This document shows, in pieces, positions 31,341 to 42,176 of a DNA stretch of 64,000 bases. This DNA is from Macrothele yani (lineage: Eukaryota > Arthropoda > Arachnida > Araneae > Macrothelidae). The notes below the pieces were generated by a model that did no database searches, was not told the origin of the DNA, and saw only the letters and a list, made by a program, of their open reading frames with translations. A program made the position numbers and the translations under genes. The first letter of the stretch is position 1, and every line of letters begins with the position of its first letter. The DNA lies in NCBI GenBank assembly GCA_039090855.1, contig CM077005.1:20251921-20315920 (forward strand), given 5' to 3'.

Positions 31341-31435
31341 TCAAATTGCCTTTACGTTTTGATTTACCTACGTAGTGGGTCATAATGTTATGGTTTCTGA
31401 GTGTAATTATATCTTGGGTGGAGTCGTAACTCCCT

Positions 31436-34400
31436 TGAGCATCCAATGTTATCAGGAGCCTTCCGTTTCGGGACACTGGTATATACTAGAGGAGGCACAA
31501 AAACATCACCCTAGAAAAAACACACACAGACCTAATATCTCATTCCAGCTGCTAATCCCGGTAGTCAGAAACATGCTCTTCTGACCGTTCCGGGACACTG
31601 GTTCTAGAGATGGCACAGAACCATCACCCTGGAAAAAACACCCCCCCATGTCTCGTCACAGCTTCTAATCCAGGTAGTGAGAAACATGCTCCTCTGATCA
31701 TTTCGGCACACTGGTTCTAGTGATGGCCCACAACTATCACCCTACAAAAAGCACACACCCCATGTCTCATTCGAGCTGATAATCAATTATGTCAGAAACA
31801 TGCTCCTCTGACTGTTTCGGGACATTGGTTCTAAAGAAGGCACAGAACCATCACCCTAGAAAAAACACACACTACATGTCTCATCCCAGCTTCTAATCCA
31901 GGTAGTCAGAAACATGCTCTTCTGATCATTCCGGGACACTGGTTCTAGAGATGGCCCACAAATATCGCCTAACAAAGAAACACCCACCCCATGTCTCATT
32001 CCAGCTGCTAATCCAGGTAGTCAGAAACATGCTCCTCTGATCATTCCGGCACACTGGTTCTAGAGATGGCCTACAACTATCACCCTACAAAAAAAAAACA
32101 CCCCATGTCTCATTCCAGCTGCTAATCAAGAAAGTCAGAAACATACTCCTCTGACCTGACTGTTTCGGGACATTGGTTCTAAAGAAGGCACAGAACTATG
32201 ACCCTACAAAAACCACACACCCCCTGTCTCATCCCAGCTTCTAATCCAGGTAGTCAGAAACATGCTCCTCTGATCATTCCGAGACACTGGTTCTAGAGAT
32301 GGTCCACAAACATCACCCTACAAAAAAGCACACACACCATCCCAGCAAAAACAGTCTTGATGGCCCAGCACTATGTTGCCGCTGCCGAACCGTCAATAAA
32401 ATGTCCGGGCGGCAGAAGGGCCAGCAGTTCAGGCCAACAGCTGGCCAACAGTTGGCACCCCATCAGTTGTCATATGCCACAACAGGGCCATCAGTGGTCC
32501 ATCACATGCAGTAGCTGCCACAAGTGGCCCTTCAGTGGCCCTGCAAGCACGTGCCAGAAATGATGGCTAGCCTAATGTGGTCCGCTAGTGGCAGCCAGCA
32601 ACCACGTGACGTAACTGGTGGCTTGCCGAATCTTGTCCTCCAATTTTCCAGTAGTAGCCATAATGATAAAAAAAGCGAGGATAACCGCAGTTTCCCAAAG
32701 CTACAATATTTTGTTCTACCCTTACGAAGCTTGTGAATTAACGCACTGCGCTGGGGAAATTTTCGCAACAGACCAGAAAAACACCCGTTTGCATCTGAAC
32801 CAGGGCCGTTCGCGTGTTAGCTGAGCTCTCTACCGACCGGACTAATTTTTCACGCTAGAGCATATGCTTAAAGCTGTCTGTTTTGGTATGCAATGTGTAA
32901 TCGAATGCTTCTCTCTTTTATTTTACAATATTGCGAGGTATTTTTCATAAAAGTCAGTTTCATATAATTGATAAATTAATTTTTTCAACGTAACGATAGT
33001 TTTTTTTTATTACCTTAAGGGAACTTCACTCATTTTCAAGGCGTGTACATACTTAGAGTCGCTTTCCAAAGTTTTGTACTGTCCTTGCAGTCTTGAAAAG
33101 AGATTGTTGAATAAATATATATTTACCCAGGTTCATGTCACATTCTGTTACATTTTTAACGTTGTGTCTTTCCTTTCCGTTGTCCGAAGCTACATTTGTT
33201 TTAAAGAGTAAAAGATATTTTATTTTACTTCTCGTTATTTTTAGAAGCGAATTCCTCCCAGTCTTGTGTATTCAACCCATGGATGAGTACACCACATAGC
33301 GTTGCTTTTTTTTTCTTTCAAATAATTAATAAATTTTGTACGCGTATAATTCTTTTTTTTTTTTCCCAACAAACGCTATTTTAATGGTTTTCCAGGATAT
33401 GTGTTTCAAGCGGTTTCAAATTTTTTCTTGTTATTCATCCACTCCATTCCATGAATTGTTATTCATGGGAATGGAGTGGGTGTATTTCATGGCTGTAATA
33501 GTATTTCACGGCTTAATCTGATATCTTCGTCGACGTAACATTTCATTAGGAAATTAATTCGCCTCTCCACATATGGATTTTTTTCTTAACATCCACTAAA
33601 ATAACACGATGGCGATAGCGTCGTCTTCAACTAACTGGTACCATGAGAGACACAGCAAGTGTTGCTTCTGCGCATGCGCAGTCCCGTTGCTTCCACCTGC
33701 TGTTGGGGGTTGCATTGGTTGCCAGCAATGGGCGGCTAGTGGCACTTGCTTGGAGGCCCACAATTCACGGCGGTGCTGCAGGGCCATCAATGGGTCGCCA
33801 ACTGATAGCGCTGCCACCAACGGACCACTACCGGGCCGTAAGCGGCAGATTTCAGCCAGCAGTGACCTATCACTGCCAGCTGGTGGCCAGCAGTTTCCCA
33901 GCGCACTTGTGTTTTTGCTGGGATGTCTCATTCCAGCTGCTAATCCAGGTAGTCAGAAACAGGCTCCTCTGACCGTTCCGGGACACTGATTCTAGAGAAA
34001 GCACAGAACAATCACTCTAGAAAAAAAAAACATGTCTCATTCCAGGTGCTAATCCAGGTAGCCAGAGACATGCTCCTCTGACCGTTCTAGAGATGCTACA
34101 GAACCACCAACCTAGAAAAAAACATACACCCCATGTCTCATCCCAGCTTCTAATCCAGGTAGTCAGAAACAGGCTCCTCTGACCGTTCCGGGGCACTGTT
34201 TCTAGAGATGCCACAGAACCATCACCCTAGAAAAAACACACACAACATATCTCATTCCGGCTGCTAATCTAGGTAGTGAGAAACATGCTTCTCTGACCGT
34301 TCCGTGACATCGGTTGTGGAGGAGGCCCAGACCCACAACCCATGTCTCATTTCAGCTTCTAATTCAGGTAGTCAGAAACATGCTCCTCTGACAGGAGGGG
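31436..34400. repeat. Satellite array, about 112-bp monomer, trimeric higher-order pattern, interrupted
   Basis: About twelve monomers contain TCTCATTCCAGCTGCTAATC, GTCAGAAACATGCTCCTCTG and GGGACACTGGTTCTAGAGATG. Monomer starts are near 31,468, 31,590, 31,705, 31,826, 31,935, 32,045, 32,163 and 32,276, then 33,980-34,310. Monomers 1/4/7, 2/5 and 3/6 resemble each other most (3 and 6 share GGGACATTGGTTCTAAAGAA), so the higher-order unit is about 340 bp. A transposon interrupts the array at 32,341-33,922. Confidence 0.85.
32341..33922. mobile_element. Non-autonomous DNA transposon with CCCAGCAAAAACA termini
   Basis: Perfect 13-bp inverted ends start CCCAGCAAAAACA. AT at 32,339-32,340 and 33,923-33,924 forms a 2-bp duplication, and the satellite resumes in phase. 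The subterminal regions are full of GGCCAGCAGT/TGGCCA-like repeats on both sides, while the middle (32,650-33,600) is AT-rich with no gene. Subterminal repeats and a very short duplication recall CACTA-type elements, but the superfamily is not certain. Confidence 0.75.
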
Positions 34401-35460
34401 TTCTTCGTATTTCTAGAAGAACTTTTCGGCTGGATCAAAATGCATATTTAATGGCGTAGAATGACGTAGAAGCTAACAATTCTGGCTCTGTTGTCATCGT
34501 TTAATTTATTTCTGAATTCTGTTCGGGAAGTTCCGTGAAGCGAACAAACGCAAGATTTAAAATGATGAAAGCTGCATTGAAAAAAGATTTAAAATGATTA
34601 AAGGCTGCTGCGGAAAAGGTTTTTAAACGTTAGGAAAAAAGTAAATTTTTCGAGCAACTCGTTTTCTGCTTGGGAAAAATGTGTTAAGTGTTGATAATAT
34701 AATGTACTTATTCTTGAGTAATTTAAACTTGAAAGTTAGCGAAGAAATTTTTCTTGCCATTTTAAAGGCAGTACATTATTTTATTTTCTGACGAAAACTC
34801 TGGAGCAAAAGTGACTGCTTCACGTCGATTTTATGTGAAAAAAAATTAATAAAATCATGCAGAAAGGAGACGACTAAGTGTAGGAAGCGTTTCGAAATAA
34901 ATTTTCGCTAGAATGCACCTACGTCTTTGTCCCTAAAACGCGGACAATGTGGGATGTATCTGAAAACAAAAAGTTCAAACTAAAATGAAAAAGATTATGG
35001 AGTCAGGAAATAAGTACTTCAAAGGAAAAAAACAAACAAACTAAAAGGCCTGGATTAGGAGATGGTCTTTAGGTTCACTGGAAAGCGAAGAGCTGCGAAA
35101 GCTCGTTACGAAAAAGGAAATGAAAAGCTCAGGAAAGAAGCGAAATTCCATTTAAGAAAAGGTGAGCCAGGATTACAGAGCTAAAAGTATAAAGAAGATC
35201 AGCGGCAGAATAAGGAAAAGAATATCAAGTTATGCTGTATCGTTAGGTCTTTAAAAATTAATGTTCTGACAAAAACTTAATGAAAGTAAGGATTATACTT
35301 GTGAAATTCCAAAACAAGAGGAAAAGATAAAACGAAAGCGGGAAAGATAATTCTAAATCTGGCGGTAAGTACTAAAGACCTTCCATTAAAATAAAGTAGA
35401 ACGTGTTGACCAAACTGTTCAGACCCACAAACAAACGGCACTCTGCATATAGTGAGCCGT
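34401..35460. other. Lys/Arg-coding-like AT-rich stretch, no intact gene
   Basis: Around 34,560-35,230 one frame is rich in K, R, E and A (for example KRRAAKARYEKGNEKLRKEA) with stops between. This could be a decayed basic N-terminus of a Helitron-type protein. Too weak to call. Confidence 0.35.
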
Positions 35461-35678
35461 CGCCCCGGTGGCGCAGTGGTCTAAGGGATGGCTTCTGGCC
35501 ATTCTTCCGAGATGGGTCCCGGTTCGAATCCCGGTGAGGCATGGATGTTGTGTTTGTTTTACGGCACTGGCTGTCTCCCTTCCCTAGAGTCAGTTGCCCT
35601 AAATTAGCGACGGGCGACTGCTAATAGCCATTGGGTTGCTCACAATGGTCGTACCTCCACTCAAAGAAAAAAAAAAAG
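35461..35678 (+). mobile_element. tRNA-derived SINE, family 2, copy B
   Basis: The best-preserved head of the family: GGTGGCGCAGTGGTCTAAG and GGTTCGAATCCCGG, then the shared body and a poly-A tail at about 35,666-35,678. Confidence 0.88.
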
Positions 35679-35734
35679 AAAGGAATATTGTGAGGTACTA
35701 CAGAGATGGCGTACATATCAAGAAATTGAAGCTG

Positions 35735-36150
35735 TTCCTTGTTGGAGAACAGCTTCAAGTGAAAATGGCGATCCACATGGAAACATGGTGTCACTCGGAG
35801 GTACACGCGGTTAATAGGCTTATCTGGACACTGTGAACCCTAGCAGCGTAGATCCACTGCCAACTGCAAGAAGTCTACGGTAGTCAAGGTATTGGTGTTT
35901 GCAGCGGGTCAGAATGGTGTTCATTGCTGGAGAACAGCTTCAAGTGAAAATGACAACCCACCTGGAAACATGCTCTCACTGGGAGGTACGCGCGGCAGAT
36001 AGGTTTACCTTGGACACTGTGAACCCCGACAGCGTAGATTTACTGTAAACTGCTAGAAGTCTATGGTAGTCAAGTGATGAATGTTCGCAGCTGGGCAGAA
36101 TGGTGTTCATTGCTGGAGAACAGCTTCAAGTGAAAATAACGACCCTCCTA
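35735..36150. repeat. Tandem repeat, about 185-bp period, 2.2 copies
   Basis: GGAGAACAGCTTCAAGTGAAAA occurs near 35,743, 35,928 and 36,114 (quoted in part). Each copy also holds GACACTGTGAACCC and AGTCTA.GGTAGTCAAG. No coding meaning is seen. Confidence 0.8.
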
Positions 36151-36700
36151 GAAATATTTATTGAAAGTTTACTGCAATCGAGGCATTTGATTTTAATGAA
36201 AACATCACACTTTTGAGTGTCCGTTGCAGTGCAAACATGAGAAACGAATGAACTGCAGAATGCACGCGGTGGTGCAGAAGCAAACAACAGCAACAAAAAA
36301 ATCACACTGAGCATTTACTCATGCGCTACAGGATGTTCTTCTTCTGAAAATATTCTACATTGTATCAGATATAAATAACTACGACGAAAAATTTGGCTAA
36401 ATTTTTACACTGTAGCGGAAGTCGTTCTTTATGACAAAGTTTGAGTTTTAATTATTACAGTACTACACTAGTGGTAAAGCCCGTTGAGATAAGAATACAA
36501 CGAGTTCTAGAAATCATTTATTGCTTTACAAGCGTTTATTATTGTATTTTGCAGAGTCATCGTAAATAATGAGTGTGCATTGAAACATACCCTTGATGTG
36601 CTTCATTGCTCACGCATAGAAATATAAAATACGGAAGCGTTTGCCGGATAATATTCTTCCCTGGATTATCATCTTCTTTTTTTTTTTGTGACCTTTTTAG
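36151..36700. other. Spacer, nothing recognised
   Basis: AT-rich with no motif-bearing frame; it directly follows the end of the Helitron helicase remnant on the minus strand. Confidence 0.5.
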
Positions 36701-37321
36701 AACTCACGAATTAAGTCAGCGACGTTGGAAAATATCTTTGTACACGTTTCGGAATCTGAAAGTATTTTTCCTTGTTCTGGCCCATGGACTAGTTTAACTG
36801 TGACATCATCAAACCGTCGAACCCTTGACAATGCAACATAAAGTTGTTCATGGCTAAACACTGGTTCAGGAAGGTAGATACCTACTTTCTCGAGTGTTTG
36901 ACCTTGAGACTTATTATGGTCATAGCAAAGGCGAGTTTTTGTCTATAACGTTTAAAGCCACATGACGTGTAGAATTTCTTTGTTGTTGTCGGTTCGGTAA
37001 TTGCCTCTGAACCTCTCGAGCGCAGCGTTCTTTCCTTTGCTCCGGGGTCTCTGCAATATGAACATTTCTCATGAGCTGAGATTCAGCTTCAATATGTTGC
37101 GGCGTCATATTACTTCGACGTTCACGCAAACGTCGCATGCCTTTCAACTGCAGTGTATTTTTGACTCTTTTTTTTTTTTTTTCATATTCGGCATTGCAGC
37201 GGTTAACTTTTTTTTTTTTTTTTTCATATTCGGCCTTGCTCGATCGTAATCGGCTTTGCGGGCGTTTAGCTTCAATCTCTTTATCTAATAAAAGAGGTAA
37301 CTTTCTTTTTTGACGCGGCAT
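36701..37321 (-). pseudogene. Collapsed Helitron: N-terminus fused to PIF1-helicase C-terminus
   Basis: ATG 37,319-37,321 opens MPRQKRKLPLLL, followed by KAEYEKKKK repeats and ERCAREVQRQLPNRQQQRN, the basic N-terminus of arthropod Helitron proteins. At about 36,945 the sequence jumps straight to KLAFAMTI, one base is missing, and then [19 protein letters not shown] and [14 protein letters not shown] appear, ending at a stop at 36,701. The latter are the last helicase motifs of the Helitron PIF1-like domain. The Rep nuclease and most of the helicase are absent, which implies an internal deletion of several kilobases. It cannot be functional. Confidence 0.85.
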
Positions 37322-38067
37322 AGGCGAGATTTAAAACCACAGTCAAATTCGCGAAGGACAGTAACATCCGTCATTATCTTACTCAGCGCCTGTAAAGTAA
37401 AACATTTTACAACCTACAACTGTGTGCTTCCACTTCCATCGCACCCTAAAAAAACTCTGACTTCGAAAGAAAGAAAAAAGTTGTATACAAAACATTAAAC
37501 AGGAGCAGTTACGGACAACACGGTACGAACACCGAAATATAAATGTTCGTCTTCTTCTGTTAAACAGCGTGCGTAGTTGTTTGTTTATGGTTAAAAAGTG
37601 ATCCGCGTCGTCGCAAGTCTTCCAATTTACATAGTAAGATTTTATATTATCACACTTTCTTTGGTTCAAAAGATGTGAGCTCATTGTACTCTAAAATTCC
37701 ACTCTTTCATTCTTGTTTAAAAGCACTTTTACCGTTGGCTTGTAAAATTTCTTTATCCAATAGAACAACACTTTTCGCAGAGCACTAGTGAGATAAAGAA
37801 AAAGGGGAAATAAAGGAAGCATTTGAATAATAGCAACGACTTCTTGTTTAAAGTGTATAAACTTGTATTTAACTTTCATTTCAACCCCTTCCTCACGACC
37901 TTTACGATTTTACAATATTGCTCGAAAACATGGCGACCTAGCCGCAGGAATACTTATGGTTACAGTGATTAAACTCCTGTTTTCATCACCTCTTCATATA
38001 TTTTTGACATTTGATTCGGAGGGTCTGATATCTGCGGAAAGATTTACTGAGAGAAACAAATGAAAAA
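37322..38067. other. Spacer, nothing recognised
   Basis: Possibly the 5-prime region of the Helitron remnant; no terminal hairpin or tandem repeat was identified. Confidence 0.4.
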
Positions 38068-38069
38068 TA

Positions 38070-39289
38070 CACTGAAGAGCAATTGAATTAGAGATACCTG
38101 TCTCGTAACGTGTAGCACCACCTTTCGCCCTGATGACGGCGGCGATTCGTCTCGGCATGGACTCGACAAGACACAGGAAGCGTTGGGAAGCCATACGGAT
38201 CCACGACCCCTGAACAAGCTCCCACAGTTCACGAAGATTTGATGGAGGGAGGTCAGAGTCTCAAACATCTCTGTCGATGGCATCCCAGATGTGCTCGATG
38301 GGATTGAGGTCAGGTGACCTAGCTGGCCAAGGAAGCGAGGTCACACCGTTGGAGTGTTCATCCAACCATTCGAATACAATTCGGGAGCGATGGCACGGTG
38401 CGTAGTCTTGTTGCAGGATGAGGTCCCCAGTGGGATGTTGAAGACGCACAAACGGGAGCAAATGGTCGTTCAGGATATCCCGGTAACGTTGACCTGTGAG
38501 GGACGATATCACACATAGCAGGGGTCGCATTTCAGTCCACGTAAACAGTCCCCAGACGAGAATGCCACCCCCACCAGCTTGAAGAGTACCCTGCTGGCAA
38601 GAAGGATCCATCGCTTCATGTGGTTTGCGCCGTACTCATATCCCGCCATCCGCATGTACTAACGTGAATCTCGACTCATCAGTCCAGGCAACATTTTCCT
38701 ACATGTCTAGAGTCCAGTGGCGATGTTCTCGCGCCCATGCTAATCTTTGCACCCTGTGATGTGCGGTCAGCAGCGGTACTCTCGTGGGACGATGGCTTCT
38801 GTATCCCATAGCGAGGAGATGGTTCTGGATGGTGTGGCTGCTTACACGTTTTTGTGCACCAGCGTTAAATTGCCGAGTGATTTCTTCCACTGTGGCCCGT
38901 CTATCAGCTGTTACAATGCGAGCTAGCCGACGATGACCCGGCTCATCCACTCGCTGTTGTCCACGGCAGTTGGCCCTTGCAAAGATGGTTTTACGGGATT
39001 CGATGTACTCACGGTGCAACCGTGACACAGTGCTTCGTGAAAATCCCAGTGCCTGCACGACTTCCGAGATAGAGTGACCCATTCGTCGGGCCCCGACAAT
39101 TTGCCCACGATCAAATGCGCTTAAATCCTTCGTCTTACCCATACTGCGCCCGACTCTTACTGATTCTCGTCGCATCACTCCTTATATTGTCGGATCGCTG
39201 CATACGTCATGTGGTTTCCGTTTACAGGGCCGCCCACAGCGCCATATTTGCATAACGCCAGCTGTCTCTAATTCAATTGCTCTTCAGTG
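38070..39289 (-). mobile_element. Tc1-like transposon, DD36E spacing
   Basis: Inverted ends begin CACTGAAGAGCAATTGAATT on both sides. TA duplications lie at 38,068-38,069 and 39,290-39,291. Length 1,220 bp. Confidence 0.93.
38090..39142 (-). pseudogene. Tc1 transposase with three nonsense codons
   Basis: Chosen start: the Met at 39,140-39,142 (MGKTKDLSAFDRGQIVGARR), which matches relatives; an upstream ATG near 39,175 is also in frame. HTH regions (SISEVVQALGFSRSTVSRL and RVSSHTIQNHLLAMGYRS) precede VAWTDESRF, LILQQDYAPCH and SPDLNPIEHIWD. There are 36 residues between the second Asp and the Glu. QDY replaces the usual QDN. Stops occur after WTLDM, within GGI-VRRKP and after DAIDRDV. Otherwise the frame is open, so decay is moderate. 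Confidence 0.9.
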
Positions 39290-39421
39290 TAGAATTAACA
39301 AACAGTAGAGGACTTATAGCGAGAACGTAAAAAGCTCTAATGCCAGTGAAAAAAAAAACATTTTTTTTTATTAAACCTGTGTATTACAGAAAACACTATA
39401 AGTATCTGAAGTAAAAAGTTC

Positions 39422-39641
39422 TTGGCTGGCACAGTGGTCTAAGCGCTGGCTTCCGATCATTCGTCAGAAATGGGGTCCGGGTTCACATCCTGGGTGAAGC
39501 ATGGATGTTGTGTTCATCTTCCAGCACTGGCTCTCTCCCATCCCTGAAGTCAGTGACCGTAAGTTAGGGATGGGTGGCTACCTTTAGCCCACTATATTGC
39601 TCACGTAGTGGTAGTTACTCCCCCCCCTTTCGAGAAAAAAG
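39422..39641 (+). mobile_element. tRNA-derived SINE, family 2, copy C
   Basis: Shares GGCACAGTGGTCTAAGCGC, GCATGGATGTTGTGTTCATC and GGCTCTCTCCC with the other copies. The B box is decayed (GGGTTCACATCC). Confidence 0.8.
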
Positions 39642-40012
39642 ATAACAGCCAACACAAACTGGTGCTGTTTTTATATAATTTCCCATTTAGTTTTAAAGAT
39701 AACTTTTTAATTAAAAGTAAAAATAACTTTTTAATTTTTTATGAAATGTATATATTTCAAGCAATAATTTGAACAGTTTAGTTGTTTAATAAATTACAAG
39801 GGACTTCAAACCTTTATTATGTACTAAATTAAATTTTGTGTTCAGTAAACCATGAAATCTTATTAAATTCTGGCCATGGAAATCAGTTCTAGAAACACTG
39901 TAAAGAGGAGAGTAACTTAATTTATTATTCATTTCTTGATAACAGCAAATAAAAAAAAGGCCATCGGTCGGATAATACGATTGCTCCAATCGAGATTCGA
40001 CCAGTCGTACCA
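39642..40012. other. AT-rich spacer, nothing recognised
   Basis: No repeat ends or motif-bearing frame were seen between the SINE and the minisatellite. Confidence 0.5.
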
Positions 40013-40430
40013 TTGGACGAATCAGCATCGGACTAATCCTACTTGTGTTTAATCAGCCACGGACCAATCGTACCTTTGGACGAACAGGCGTGCCTTTGGA
40101 CGAATCGGAATCGGACCAATCGTACCTTTGGACGAATAGGCATTGGACCAATCGTACCTTTGGACTAATTGGCATTGGACTAATTGTATCCTTTGGAAGA
40201 ATCGGCATTGGACTAATCCTACCTTTGGACGAATAGGCATAAGATCAATCACACCTTTGGACGAATCGGCGTTTGACCAATCACACCTTTGGGCGAATAG
40301 TCCGTCGGACTAATTGGCGTTTGACCAGTTGTCTTCTTTGGACGAATCGGCATTGGACCAAACGTACCTTTGAACGAATAGGCATTGGGCCAATCGTATC
40401 TTTGGACGAATAAGCATTATCTCCGCGCAA
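40013..40430. repeat. Minisatellite, about 32-bp unit, 12-13 copies
   Basis: Diverged units of the form GGACCAATCGTACCTTTGGA followed by CGAATAGGCATT repeat through the stretch. Open frames across it on both strands are a by-product of the repeat. Confidence 0.85.
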
Positions 40431-40496
40431 GGTTTCCAAAAGTTGATGTACCGGTGGGACAAGTGTCTTGACCAATTCAGTGATTACGTGAAAAGT

Positions 40497-40710
40497 TGCC
40501 CTGGTGGGCGAGTGATAGGAAGATCTGGCTTCTAACCATTCGTTCGATATGTTGTCGTGCTTGAGTCCCGCGTCAGGCATGGATAGTGTGCTTGTCTTAC
40601 GGTATTAGCTGTCTCCGTTACCTGTAACCAGTGGCCCCAAATAAAGAACGGGCGACTATTGCACATATCCTATTGAGTTACTCATGTTAATGCTAAATCC
40701 CCCACAAAAC
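40497..40710 (+). mobile_element. tRNA-derived SINE, family 2, copy D (most diverged)
   Basis: Retains CTTCTAACCATTCGTTCG, GGCATGGATAGTGTGCTTGT and GAACGGGCGACTAT; the head is strongly decayed. Confidence 0.7.
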
Positions 40711-40960
40711 AAGCAAGCATCATGATGAAATGAAAGATGTGTTTACGATCATTACGGTAACTCATTTGCATGTGGCTATAATACAATTTTTGAAACTTAG
40801 TTTCATATCATTTATTTTTCGTTATGGGTTTACTCTTACCATGTTACATTTTAAAATTGATTTTATACCGTATAATATTAGTAAATATATATATATATAT
40901 AATGTATACTTATGTGCAGGGTGACCACAGAACAGGAAATTGAGTAGAAGGCTATATATA

Positions 40961-42174
40961 CACTATATTGATAAAAGTCTCCGGGCACCCCTTAAAAAGC
41001 AAATGAACGGATCCGCTGCGTTGTTAAGATGCGTGATACAGCTGCAAACGGTGTAAAAACAAGCCTGCGGCTGACCGCGTTCATATCGCACTGTGAGGTT
41101 GAGTGAAAATGTCGCGGCGGGGAGAACTGAATTTGAGAAAGGAAAGATTGTTGGATGTTATATTAGTAGGTTGTCCATAAGAGAAACCGAGAGGCGTTTA
41201 AACATACTCAAGTCAACTGTTTTGGATGTACTGAATAAGTGGAAGACACATGGCGTGCCTGAAGCAGCAAAACGCACCGGCAGACCAAAGAAAATCAATG
41301 ATAGAGGACGTCGAAGCCTCAGAAGAGACGTTACAGCTAATCGACGGAGTACTGCACAAGACCTCAGTGTACAGGTGAGTAAAATGCTGGAACCTCGGCA
41401 TGTACACGTACCATTCGCAGAGAACTACATTTCATGGGTTACCGTGGCCGTGCAGCTGCTCATAAGCCTTTCACTGCTACTCGTCCTTTAGCATGGTGTA
41501 AAGAATATTTATCGTGGACCGTAGATCAATGGAAACGGGTCCTATGGACTGATGCATCCAGATACACGATCCGTGTGTTAGTATGTCGGCAGCCGGGGGA
41601 ACGCTATTTAACACAGTGTACAGTTCTTATGGTCAAGCTTGGAGCTGGCAGTGTACTCGCGTGGGGGTGTTTTTCGTGCTATGGTCCCGGCCGATTGGTT
41701 ATCCTGCACAAACCTGTTAACCAGCACGTCTACCTCAATATTCTGAACAATTATGCCCTACCAACTCTGTGGCAATACTATGGAAACGAGCCTTGTTGGT
41801 ACCAGCAGAATAATGCACCGAGCCATAAAGCAAGGACTAATATGACGTGGTTTGACGATAATTCCATATCGTGTGTGGACTGGCCAGCACAGAGCCCTGT
41901 TCTTAATCCCATATAGAGCACCTATGGGATGCATTAGAGCGCCGCATACGAAGTTTGGAACCAAGTTCTACTACTAAGCAACAGTTAGCGGCAGCATTAT
42001 GTACTGAATGGAAGCGCATACCTTTCGCTGTGTTCCAAAACCTTGTCGAAAGCATGTCTTGAAGGGTCGGTGCATGCATTAAGGCCAAAGATGAACCGAC
42101 ACCGTACTAATGTATGTCAATAAATGCTATGTTGTTTCTCTTCTAGGTGTCCGGTGACTTTTGTCAATATAGTC
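40961..42174 (+). mobile_element. Tc1-like transposon, degenerate
   Basis: Ends CACTATATTGATAAAAGTCT and the complement of GACTATATTGACAAAAGTCA. TA lies at 40,959-40,960 and 42,175-42,176. Length 1,214 bp. An RTE LINE begins right after the second TA. Confidence 0.9.
41109..42062 (+). pseudogene. Tc1 transposase (DD34E family), catalytic residues lost
   Basis: ATG 41,109 is followed by a frameshift into TEFEKGKIVGCYISRLSIRE, RRLNILKSTVLDVLNKWKTHG and TGRPKKINDRGRR. After another shift come [53 protein letters not shown] and, after a 2-base insertion, EHLWDAL. The first motif reads TDA instead of TDE, and the second Asp is Asn (QNN), so the active site is lost. It is a diverged relative of the 6,214-7,245 transposase. 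The stop is at 42,060-42,062. Confidence 0.88.
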
Positions 42175-42176
42175 TA

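Noticed and set aside
31436..34400. CRISPR-like array
   Set aside because: Units are contiguous satellite monomers without spacers, and the DNA is eukaryotic.
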